60,246 bases of DNA from an uncultured Clostridia bacterium (GTDB lineage Bacteria; Bacillota; Clostridia; UBA1381). This document shows, in pieces, positions 44,060 through 51,592 of this stretch (positions within the stretch are counted from its first letter, which is position 1; every line of letters begins with the position of its first letter). The stretch is taken from contig CANQJC010000011.1 of NCBI GenBank assembly GCA_947624165.1, positions 1-60,246 of the forward strand, read 5' to 3'. The position numbers and the translations under genes are program-made. The notes below the pieces were generated by a model. The model did no database searches, was not told where the DNA came from, and was given only the letters and a program-made list of their open reading frames with translations.

Positions 44060-45502
44060 TCAGTCCTCCAAAATACGATTTATTAAACTTTCAGCCGTCG
44101 GTTTTTCGGCGGTTTTGTAAATATTTATCCCGTATTTTCCCGCGGCTTCCGTTGTTTTTGCTCCTATTGAAATGATTTTCGCGCCCGTTTCGATTTCCAT
44201 ATCGCAGAAAGCTTTAGCCGCCGAGCCGCTCGATAAAATTATGTAATCGGCTTCCGCAGCGTAAACGGCGAGCGCGTCTTTTTTTGAAAAGTCCGTTTCC
44301 GTTTTATACAGCGCAAGATCCGTATACGGCACATTTTTTTCTTCAAGCATATCCGTAAGAGCCGCCGACGCTCCCTCCGCGCGCAGAAGCAGAACATTGT
44401 CTTTTTCCGTCAGCCGCTTTTTCAGCTTTGCCGCGAGCGATTCGCTGTCAGCTTCACGCGGCACACAGTCCGCGTATACGCCGCGTTTTTCGAGAGCCGC
44501 CGCCGTCCTTTCGCCGACGACCGCGAATTTCACAGCTGCGAGCGTTCGTATGTCCGCGCGCGTTTTTGCGAGATGATCGAAAAAAATATCGACTCCGTTC
44601 GCGCTCGAAAAAACTATGTACGTGTAATCGGATAAATTTATTTCCGCGAATTTTTCGTAATTTATCGGCATGGTTTTTATAACGCTCAGCTCTGTAATTT
44701 CCGCGTTTCTTTCCCTCGCCGCTTTTCGCAGACTGGCGAGAACCGTTTCTGTTCCCGTCGCGAGAATTTTTTTACCCGACGGTTTAAACCAATCGATTTT
44801 ATCGTGTAAATCAACGACGTCTCCGACGACTATCACCGCCGGCATAGCGCAGTTTTCCGCTTTTTCCGCGATATCCCCGAGCGTACCGAAAATGCTCGTC
44901 TGGTTCGGCAGCGTTCCGTTTGAGATCACCGCCGTCGGAGTGCTTACCGATTTTCCGTTTTTGATAAGGCGGTCGGCTATCTCCTTGATTTTTGCCGCGC
45001 CCATCAGAAATACGAGAGTGCCGTCAAGCTTCGCAAGCGCGCCGTAATCGACGCTGTTTTTCCCTTTTTTCTCATGCGCCGTTATAACGTGGAACGACGA
45101 CGCAAAATCGCGGTGCGTGAGCGGAATTCCCGCGTAAGCGGGAACGCTGTAACACGAGGAGATACCCGAAATTATTTCAAAATCAATTCCTTCCTCCGCA
45201 AGTGCCGCCGCTTCCTCGCCGCCGCGCCCGAACACAAACGGGTCGCCGCCCTTGAGCCGCGCAACACATTTGCCTGCGCGCGCTTTCTCTATGATGAGTG
45301 CGGTGATCTCCTCCTGTTTTAAATGGTGATTTCCCGAAATTTTTCCCGCATAGATCAGCTCGCAGTCCTGTTTTGCGTAATTTAAAAGCGTTCCGTTTAC
45401 GAGGTGGTCAAAAATTATAACGTCGGCCGATTTTATGCGTTCGGCGGCGCGAAACGTAACAAGTCCGCAGCCGCCCGGTCCCGCGCCTATCAGATATACC
45501 AT
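44060..45502 (-). CDS. cobA-hemD: Uroporphyrinogen-III C-methyltransferase / uroporphyrinogen-III synthase fusion
   Basis: Two enzymes in one 480-residue chain. The N-terminal half (about 1-235) is SUMT: the start MVYLIGAGPGGCGLVT, then LKGGDPFVFGRGGEE, then GIPLTHRDFASS. It methylates uroporphyrinogen III to precorrin-2. The C-terminal half (about 245-480) is HemD: VFSSANGVDIFFDHL, VVGERTAAAL and ILSSGSAAKAF. It cyclises hydroxymethylbilane. Such CobA-HemD fusions are common in Clostridia. AAGGAGG precedes the ATG. HemC, which makes the HemD substrate, is absent from the window. Confidence 0.93.
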   Translation of the reverse strand: MVYLIGAGPGGCGLVTFRAAERIKSADVIIFDHLVNGTLLNYAKQDCELIYAGKISGNHHLKQEEITALIIEKARAGKCVARLKGGDPFVFGRGGEEAAALAEEGIDFEIISGISSCYSVPAYAGIPLTHRDFASSFHVITAHEKKGKNSVDYGALAKLDGTLVFLMGAAKIKEIADRLIKNGKSVSTPTAVISNGTLPNQTSIFGTLGDIAEKAENCAMPAVIVVGDVVDLHDKIDWFKPSGKKILATGTETVLASLRKAARERNAEITELSVIKTMPINYEKFAEINLSDYTYIVFSSANGVDIFFDHLAKTRADIRTLAAVKFAVVGERTAAALEKRGVYADCVPREADSESLAAKLKKRLTEKDNVLLLRAEGASAALTDMLEEKNVPYTDLALYKTETDFSKKDALAVYAAEADYIILSSGSAAKAFCDMEIETGAKIISIGAKTTEAAGKYGINIYKTAEKPTAESLINRILED

Positions 45503-45522
45503 TTTTACCTCCTTGAAACACG

Positions 45523-46221
45523 TTATTTAACGGTTTGATTTTTCTTTATTATTATTGTAGTGAAATATCCGATCTCGCCGCGTCCGACCTCGCCTATATA
45601 CTCATTATCCATACCGACGCGGCTTGCGGCGCACGCGTTCGGCAAAAGACCGCGTTCGTCCAAAAGCTTATATATTTTGTCCATATGCCCGCCGGCTTTC
45701 ATTATCACAATATTATCGAACGTGTCAAGCACGCGCCCTATCTCCTCTGTTTCACGCGCGGCGGGTATCACGGCGAGCGTCTCGCGTCCTTCGCATAAGC
45801 TTATCCCCGCCCGTGACGCGGACGCACAGAAAGACGGCACGCCCGAAACTATCCGCGCCGCACAGCCGCGCGTCTCAAGCTCCCGTAGAACGTAGGAGCA
45901 AGTGCTGTACAGGGACGGGTCGCCAAGCGTTATCATCGCGACGCTTTTATCCTCGCGGAGCAATTCAAAAACCGCGTCCGCTGCCGCCGCGCGTGATTTT
46001 TTTCGTTCGGTTTCGCTGCGGCTCATCGGAAATTCCAGCGTTATTATTTGTTTTTTATTTGTGCACGCCGCGTCCGACGTAAGCGTAAGCGCGACGGATC
46101 TCTCATCCGCGCTTTTCGACGGAACGGCTATCACATCCGCTTCTTCAAGTACGCGTTTGGCTTCGAGCGTGATATATTCGCCGCCCAAGCCTATACCTAC
46201 CGCATAAAATATACCTGCCAT
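45523..46221 (-). CDS. cbiL: Precorrin-2 / cobalt-factor II C20-methyltransferase
   Basis: SAM-dependent methyltransferase (232 residues) that methylates C20 of the corrin precursor after CbiK. It has VGIGLGGEYITLEAKRVLEEADVI (start), LGDPSLYSTCSYV and SGVPSFCASASRAGI, the CbiL/CobI pattern rather than the other corrin methyltransferases. With CbiK present, the cobalt-factor II (CbiL) form is more likely. GGGAG precedes the ATG. The later cbi genes are not in the window. Confidence 0.92.
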   Translation of the reverse strand: MAGIFYAVGIGLGGEYITLEAKRVLEEADVIAVPSKSADERSVALTLTSDAACTNKKQIITLEFPMSRSETERKKSRAAAADAVFELLREDKSVAMITLGDPSLYSTCSYVLRELETRGCAARIVSGVPSFCASASRAGISLCEGRETLAVIPAARETEEIGRVLDTFDNIVIMKAGGHMDKIYKLLDERGLLPNACAASRVGMDNEYIGEVGRGEIGYFTTIIIKKNQTVK

Positions 46222-46252
46222 TTTTTTGCTCCCGTTATTTATATTCGACGTC

Positions 46253-47104
46253 TTACAGTATCGTATCCGTACGTATCAGTTTCAGCAGTTCTCGGCGCGC
46301 CGCCGATATCGTGGATTTTGAAAAATCCAGATCTATTCCGTCCGCTTTGTTGAGTACCTCCAAAAGATGCGCTATTCTCGGCAAACGCAAATTATGTGCG
46401 CGCAGCGCGTCGGGGTCCCTGAAAATCTCCTCCGGCGTGCCGCCCTTCAAAACCTCGCCTTTATCGAGTACATATATATAATCGGAATATACCGGCACAA
46501 CGTCGATGTCATGAGTGGATATTATAATTGTGGCTCCCTCGCTTCGGCATATGTCCTTTAAAAGTCCCATGAGAGAGCTTACGCCCATAGGATCGAGACC
46601 CGCCGTCGGCTCGTCAAGAATGATGACTTCGGGACGCATAACGAGTATACCGGCAATCGCCGCGCGTTTTTTTTGTCCGAAGCTGAGCGCGTGGGTGGGA
46701 TTGTCTTTGAGATGTTCTATACCCACGCGTTTGAGCGCGCTTTCAGTGCGGCTGATAACCTCGCTGCGGTCGAGCTTTAAATTCATCGCGCCAAAGGATA
46801 CGTCTTGAAATACCGAAGCGGAAAAAAGCTGATCGTCGGGGTCTTGAAAGACTATCCCCACCCTTCTGCGAAGCTCGTTGAGCGACTTTTTATCATATTT
46901 GATATCCTCTCCGCAAAAGCGTACCTTTCCGTTCGTCGGATGCAGAACGCCGTTCATATTAAGAAAAAGCGTGCTTTTACCCGCGCCGTTCGCGCCGAGT
47001 ACCGAGGTTATGCGGCCCTTTTCGAATGTGAGATCTACGTCCCGAAGGGCGTATGAGCCGTCGTCGTATTTATAAGATAATTTTTCCGTTTCAATTATGT
47101 TCAT
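46253..47104 (-). CDS. cbiO: Cobalt ECF transporter ATP-binding protein
   Basis: ATPase of the CbiMNQO cobalt importer (283 residues). Walker A is GANGAGKST, the Q-loop is FQDPDDQLF, the signature is LSFGQKKR (CbiO-type), and Walker B is VIILDEPTAGLD. The ATG directly follows the cbiQ stop without spacing. A C-terminal extension (about 235-283) is typical of CbiO. Confidence 0.94.
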   Translation of the reverse strand: MNIIETEKLSYKYDDGSYALRDVDLTFEKGRITSVLGANGAGKSTLFLNMNGVLHPTNGKVRFCGEDIKYDKKSLNELRRRVGIVFQDPDDQLFSASVFQDVSFGAMNLKLDRSEVISRTESALKRVGIEHLKDNPTHALSFGQKKRAAIAGILVMRPEVIILDEPTAGLDPMGVSSLMGLLKDICRSEGATIIISTHDIDVVPVYSDYIYVLDKGEVLKGGTPEEIFRDPDALRAHNLRLPRIAHLLEVLNKADGIDLDFSKSTISAARRELLKLIRTDTIL

Positions 47105-47884
47105 CTAAATCCCCGCCTTTCCCGCAAATAAAGCCGCGGCGGTAACCGTTAAAATGTATGCTGCCGAAAAGACGCAAAACCGCGCGCTTATTTTTTGTCT
47201 TTCCGATATTACGTTTATTTCGCCTTCATAGCCGCGCGAAGCAAGCGCGGTATACGTTCGGTCCGCTTGACGGAACGCGCGCATAAAAAGATTTGAAGCA
47301 AGCTGCGCCGTGGAGCGGTAGCTCGTTTTGAGCGTCGCATAACCCAGGCGCGTTTCCTGCGCGATACGGATACGCTCCGCAGCGTCGAACAGAACGAATA
47401 TGTATCTGTAAATAAGCTCCGCTATCTCCGCTATAAAATCCGGCAGAGGGCTTTTGCGCAGCAGAGAAAACAAGTCCGTCATGGGAGTCGTGAGCGAAAG
47501 AAAATACATACAGCTTACCGCGCCCAATGCCTTTGCGGACGTCCGCGCGGCTGCCGCGATTCCGCTCGCGCTCACGCCCAGATACGCGCCGCCGATTTTA
47601 ACGGCGCAAATCATCGCCGAGCTGTCCGAGCCTATCGAGACGACTATTGCCGCCGCGGACGCCGCGATAAAAATTACGGGTATGCACATAAGCTTAAATA
47701 CGTTTTTCGCGCGCGTTCCTCCGACGCGTATTATCATAAAAAGCATTACCGCCGCAGTAAGCGCGCTTATGGCGAAGCTGTTCGCCGCGATACAGATTAT
47801 CATGGCTGCCGCCGAGAAAATAAGCTTCTGCACGGCGGCGATCGTCCTCAGGCGCGACGCGTATGCGAGAGAATCTATGATCAT
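47105..47884 (-). CDS. cbiQ: Cobalt ECF transporter transmembrane protein CbiQ
   Basis: T-component of the cobalt importer (259 residues). It has about five to six hydrophobic helices and the two Ala-Arg-Gly-type coupling motifs, AQETRLGYATL and TALASRGYEGE, which contact CbiO. Its start overlaps the cbiN stop by 4 bases (ATGA). Confidence 0.93.
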   Translation of the reverse strand: MIIDSLAYASRLRTIAAVQKLIFSAAAMIICIAANSFAISALTAAVMLFMIIRVGGTRAKNVFKLMCIPVIFIAASAAAIVVSIGSDSSAMICAVKIGGAYLGVSASGIAAAARTSAKALGAVSCMYFLSLTTPMTDLFSLLRKSPLPDFIAEIAELIYRYIFVLFDAAERIRIAQETRLGYATLKTSYRSTAQLASNLFMRAFRQADRTYTALASRGYEGEINVISERQKISARFCVFSAAYILTVTAAALFAGKAGI

Positions 47885-48171
47885 GCTTTTTCTTCCTTAT
47901 TCTTTTTGGACGTTATTCTGCCGAGCGCGAAACCGACGATCCCCGCGCCTATTGCCGATTGTATACAGAAAAACAGTGATTCGATTTCACTTGAGGGCGG
48001 TTCGTAAAACGATTCGAACCAAGGCTCGTAATTTTCATCTATTTCGCTTATCGCTTCTTCGGCTTCGCCGTCCGAGCCGCCGAATTCGCTGCCGCCTTTG
48101 AAAAGCAGCGGTACGGCGATAATAAGAACGAGCAAAACCGCCAATATCGTATTTTTGATCCATAGCTTCAT
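47881..48171 (-). CDS. cbiN: Cobalt transport protein CbiN
   Basis: A small membrane subunit (96 residues) with two helices (about 6-24 and 68-85) around an acidic extracytoplasmic loop with EFGGSDGEAEEAI. It helps CbiM load cobalt. It sits in the standard M-N-Q-O order, 4 bases after cbiM. Confidence 0.93.
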   Translation of the reverse strand: MKLWIKNTILAVLLVLIIAVPLLFKGGSEFGGSDGEAEEAISEIDENYEPWFESFYEPPSSEIESLFFCIQSAIGAGIVGFALGRITSKKNKEEKA

Positions 48172-48175
48172 AATC

Positions 48176-48922
48176 TTACGCCTCCTTTTTTATAACACCC
48201 AAAGCTGTAAGCTCTGTGCGACAGTTCTTTTCCAGTATGTTAAAGATTATAACGGACAAAAGTCCTTCCGCCATCGCTATCGGAAGCTGCGTCGGCGCGA
48301 ATATTCCCATAAACTTTATAAGCGAAGCAAAAAAGCCTTGGTCGGGAAAAGCGAGAGCGAGCTGTGCGGACGTTACGCAGTATGTGAACAAATCTCCTAT
48401 CGTTGCCGCAAGAAATACGGCAAGTCCCGAAGGGGCTTTAAGCTTTTTCATAAGCTTAAAAATACCGAACGAAACGAACGGACCGGCTATCGCCATGGAA
48501 AACGTGTTTGCGCCGAGAGTTGTCAGACCTCCGTGCGCCAGCAAAAGAGCTTGAAACAGCAATACGATTATGCCGAGGATCGACATTACCGACGGGCCGA
48601 ACAGTATCGCGCCCAAACCCGTGCCGGTAGGGTGCGAACAGCTTCCCGTAACCGACGGGATCTTCAGCGACGACAGAATAAATACGAACGCGCCGGAAAG
48701 CGCGAGCAGTATTTTGACCTTGCCTTCGCCGCGCATCTGCTTCTGCATACCGATCCCTCCGAAAATCAGGAACGGTATACATACCGCTCCCCACGCGACA
48801 CAGTGCGGCAAGGGCAAATACCCCTCCATGATATGCATCGCCGACGCGTATGTCGCCGGAAGCAGAAGCAGCGTCGAAAGAGCCGCTACCGATAATTTTG
48901 TCTTTTTGTTTGCTAAGAACAT
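48176..48922 (-). CDS. cbiM: Cobalt ECF transporter substrate-binding protein CbiM
   Basis: Cobalt-binding S-component (248 residues). A signal peptide (about 1-28, ending ATYASA) precedes the mature N-terminus MHIMEGYLP, in which Met and His ligate Co2+. [22 protein letters not shown] is the conserved second metal site. AAAGGAGAG precedes the ATG. It is the first gene after a cobalamin riboswitch, so import is expected to be shut off when B12 is plentiful. Confidence 0.95.
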   Translation of the reverse strand: MFLANKKTKLSVAALSTLLLLPATYASAMHIMEGYLPLPHCVAWGAVCIPFLIFGGIGMQKQMRGEGKVKILLALSGAFVFILSSLKIPSVTGSCSHPTGTGLGAILFGPSVMSILGIIVLLFQALLLAHGGLTTLGANTFSMAIAGPFVSFGIFKLMKKLKAPSGLAVFLAATIGDLFTYCVTSAQLALAFPDQGFFASLIKFMGIFAPTQLPIAMAEGLLSVIIFNILEKNCRTELTALGVIKKEA

Positions 48923-49025
48923 AAAAATCTCTCCTTTAATATTTATTATGTTTTTAGCACATTGTCTTTCGGTGATAGTTTATGAAGCCGTTATGGTACA
49001 ATGAAAACTTTTGATTTTCCGTACC

Positions 49026-49062
49026 AAAAAAAGCCGAGAGGATCTTTGTGTCCTTTTGGCTT
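49026..49062 (-). terminator. Riboswitch expression-platform terminator
   Basis: On the minus strand a stem AAGCC...GGCTT with an inner AGGA/TCCT helix and a seven-T tail lies between the aptamer and cbiM. It probably forms when cobalamin is bound. Confidence 0.75.
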
Positions 49063-49080
49063 AAAATCATAACAGATTTC

Positions 49081-49215
49081 GCCATCTTCCCATCGCTCGT
49101 AGGCAAATGCGCTCTTTTTCGGTCGGCGATCCGACTATGACGGTAGCGTGACTGCGGAGGATTTTCACCTCGCTTCTCCGTTTAAGAATACGGCTTGCGT
49201 ACTGCACACCGTATC
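49081..49215 (-). promoter_or_regulatory. Cobalamin (B12) riboswitch
   Basis: On the minus strand this holds the conserved cobalamin aptamer core: ACGGTGTGC near 49211, CTTAAACGGAGAAG, then GAGGTGAAAATCCTC followed by the GCAGTCACGCTACCGTCA core. It ends in a B12-box-like AGCGATGGGAAGATGGC near 49098-49081. A terminator and cbiM follow, giving transcriptional repression of the cobalt/cobalamin operon. The B12 box is a weak match, so I rely mainly on the core and the gene context. Confidence 0.82.
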
Positions 49216-49226
49216 CGCCGAAAAAG

Positions 49227-49243
49227 GATATTATCATAATATC
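49227..49243. promoter_or_regulatory. Palindrome over the riboswitch promoter
   Basis: GATATTATCATAATATC is a perfect 8+1+8 palindrome covering the -10 of the cbi promoter. It resembles a metalloregulator-type operator in size, but the regulator is unknown. Confidence 0.4.
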
Positions 49244-49261
49244 ACTCTGATTTTATCACAA
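49233..49261 (-). promoter_or_regulatory. Promoter of the cbi operon
   Basis: On the minus strand, TTGTGA (49261-49256) and TATGAT (49238-49233) have 17-base spacing, just upstream of the aptamer. Confidence 0.6.
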
Positions 49262-49283
49262 TAAAATCAAAAAAGCAAGAGAA

Positions 49284-49313
49284 TTGACAATATATTACGG
49301 CGGGTGGTATAAT
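49284..49313 (+). promoter_or_regulatory. Promoter of hemL
   Basis: TTGACA (49284-49289) and TATAAT (49308-49313) have 18-base spacing, divergent from the cbi promoter. Confidence 0.78.
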
Positions 49314-49353
49314 TATATATAATTCTTTGATTTTCTGTATTGGAGAGATTGAA

Positions 49354-50640
49354 ATGGAAACAAAAAAAAGCTCTTCGGCGTTTGCCGAGGCGCAAAAATA
49401 TATACCCGGCGGCGTAAACTCTCCCGTGCGCGCGTTTGGAAGCGTCGGTAAAAAGCCGCTCTTTATCTCGCGCGCAAACGGAAGCAAAATTTACGATATC
49501 GACGGAAACGAATTTATCGATTACGTCGGCTCGTGGGGTCCGATGATTTTGGGACATAACGCGCGGTGCGTAAGAGACGCGCTTATAAAGACTGCCGAAA
49601 ACGGACTTTCCTTCGGCGCGCCGTGCGAAGCGGAAACAGAGCTTGCGAAAAGAATTTGTTCGGCTGTAAAGGGCGTGGAAAAAGTACGTATGGTAAACTC
49701 AGGCACCGAAGCGACCATGTCCGCGGTACGGCTGGCGCGCGGCTTCACCGAAAGAGACCTCATAATCAAATTTGAGGGCTGTTATCACGGTCACAGCGAT
49801 TCCATGCTTATAAAGGCAGGCTCGGGCGCGGCGACGTTCAACGCCGTTTCCTCGGCGGGCGTGCCGAAGGATTTTGCGCGGCACACGCTCGTGCTGCCCT
49901 TTAACGATATTACAGCTCTTGAAAACGCGTTCAAAAAATACGGAAACAAAACCGCCGCCGTTATTGCGGAACCCGTCGCGGGAAATATGGGGGTCATACC
50001 TCCCGCCGAGGGTTTCCATGATGCGATACGCCGTCTTACAAAAGAATACGGAGCGTTATTCATATCGGATGAAGTAATGACAGGCTTTCGTCTTTCGCCC
50101 TCCGGCGCGGACGGGCTGTACGGCATAGACGCGGATATTGTGACTTTCGGTAAAATCATCGGCGGCGGTATGCCGGTAGGCGCGTTCGGAGGAAAAAAGG
50201 AAATTATGGATTTTGTCTCCCCTTCGGGTCCCGTGTACCAGGCGGGTACTCTTTCCGGCAATCCCCCGTCGATGGCGGCGGGAAACGCGCAGCTTAAATA
50301 CTTGTCCGAGCATACGGAAATATACGACGAGCTCGAAAGAAAAGGCGCGTATCTTGAGGAAAGCTTTTCGCGTCTCGCCGAACGCAGCGGCGTGGACGTG
50401 CGCGTAAACAGGGTAGGCTCGATGATAAGCGTATTTTTTACAAGGGACGACGTGACGGATTTTGCGTCGGCGAAAAAAAGCGACGTAAAACGATTTGCGA
50501 AATATTTTAACGAAATGCTTGCGCGCGGAGTGTATCTCGCCCCATCGCAGTTTGAATCACTTTTCATAAGCGCGGCGCATACCGAAAAGGATTTGGAAAA
50601 AACAGCGGACGCTTTCGGCGAGGTTATGAAGATATTATGA
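49354..50640 (+). CDS. hemL: Glutamate-1-semialdehyde 2,1-aminomutase
   Basis: PLP enzyme (428 residues) that converts glutamate-1-semialdehyde to 5-aminolevulinate, the HemB substrate. It has PGGVNSPVRAF (about 19-29), GSWGPMILGH, MVNSGTEA, FISDEVMTGFR and the PLP Lys in TFGKIIGGGMPVGAFGG. I chose the ATG at 49354, 7-8 bases after GGAGAG; a longer in-frame start at 49327 has no site. It is divergent from, and not under, the riboswitch. Its stop overlaps the next gene by 4 bases. Confidence 0.95.
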   Translation: METKKSSSAFAEAQKYIPGGVNSPVRAFGSVGKKPLFISRANGSKIYDIDGNEFIDYVGSWGPMILGHNARCVRDALIKTAENGLSFGAPCEAETELAKRICSAVKGVEKVRMVNSGTEATMSAVRLARGFTERDLIIKFEGCYHGHSDSMLIKAGSGAATFNAVSSAGVPKDFARHTLVLPFNDITALENAFKKYGNKTAAVIAEPVAGNMGVIPPAEGFHDAIRRLTKEYGALFISDEVMTGFRLSPSGADGLYGIDADIVTFGKIIGGGMPVGAFGGKKEIMDFVSPSGPVYQAGTLSGNPPSMAAGNAQLKYLSEHTEIYDELERKGAYLEESFSRLAERSGVDVRVNRVGSMISVFFTRDDVTDFASAKKSDVKRFAKYFNEMLARGVYLAPSQFESLFISAAHTEKDLEKTADAFGEVMKIL

Positions 50641-51554
50641 CGAATCACAAAAATTTTTCTCTCGGCTATAAATCGTGCGTTCTCTGCCCGCGCAGATGCG
50701 GCGTTGACAGAAGTCTCAATAAAGGCTACTGCGCCATGGGAGACAAGCTGCGCGCGGCAAAAGCGTATCTGCATAAATGGGAGGAGCCGTGTATATCAGG
50801 CAAAAACGGCAGCGGCACCGTGTTCTTTTCCGGCTGCAATCTGCGCTGCGTATACTGCCAAAACAGAGAGATAATATCACAAGACGCGGGATTTGAAATA
50901 ACGCCGCGTCGTTTGTCGGAAATTTTTTTCGAGCTTGAGGACAAAGGCGCGGAAAATATAAACCTTGTCACTCCGACGCACTTTGCGCCGCATATTGCCG
51001 CCGCGCTAGACTTGTCGCGCGGAAGGCTTAAAATTCCCGTCGTCTATAACTGCGGCGGTTATGAAAGCGCGGATATTATCAAAATGCTCGACGGATACGT
51101 AGACGTTTATATGCCCGATTTCAAATACGCGGACAGCAGCATCGCAAAAAAATATTCATCGGCAGCCGACTATCCCGAAGCGGCGAAAGCAGCCTTAAGC
51201 GAAATGACGCGTCAGGCGCGCAGCTGCGAATTTAACGAGCGCGGTATTATGACGAAGGGCGTTTTGGTACGTCACCTCGTTCTTCCGTCGCACACGGAAA
51301 ATTCCAAAGCGGTCATAGAATATCTTTACAAAACATACGGAGACAGCATTTATATGAGTATCATGAATCAGTACACTCCCATGCCTTTTGTGAAGGATCT
51401 CCCCGAAATAAACCGCCGCGTTACGCGCAGGGAATACGACGAGGTGCTGTCGTTCGCGATCGAGCTGGGAGTGAAAAACGCCTTTATACAAGAGGGCGGT
51501 ACCGTAAGCGAAAGTTTTATCCCGTCATTTGACGGAGAAGGAATAATATATTAA
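50637..51554 (+). CDS. PflX/COG1313-type radical SAM protein
   Basis: A 305-residue radical SAM enzyme with the [4Fe-4S]/SAM motif CNLRCVYC (about 70-77) inside SGCNLRCVYCQN, preceded by an extra cysteine cluster (CVLCPRRCG...GYC) typical of the COG1313 PflX-like group. The reaction of this group is not established; it resembles activases of glycyl radical enzymes, but no such partner is nearby. The ATG overlaps the hemL stop (ATGA), so the two are coupled, and a heme/tetrapyrrole connection is possible but unproven. Confidence 0.87.
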   Translation: MTNHKNFSLGYKSCVLCPRRCGVDRSLNKGYCAMGDKLRAAKAYLHKWEEPCISGKNGSGTVFFSGCNLRCVYCQNREIISQDAGFEITPRRLSEIFFELEDKGAENINLVTPTHFAPHIAAALDLSRGRLKIPVVYNCGGYESADIIKMLDGYVDVYMPDFKYADSSIAKKYSSAADYPEAAKAALSEMTRQARSCEFNERGIMTKGVLVRHLVLPSHTENSKAVIEYLYKTYGDSIYMSIMNQYTPMPFVKDLPEINRRVTRREYDEVLSFAIELGVKNAFIQEGGTVSESFIPSFDGEGIIY

Positions 51555-51590
51555 AAAACCGCGTTTTGTTTTTCACAAAACGCGGTTTTT
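51553..51590. terminator. Bidirectional terminator between the radical SAM gene and the FG-GAP gene
   Basis: A 14-bp stem, mostly GC in the core (51555-51568 with 51576-51589), has a 7-base loop and A/T tails on both sides; it ends both convergent transcripts. Confidence 0.9.
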
Positions 51591-51592
51591 GT

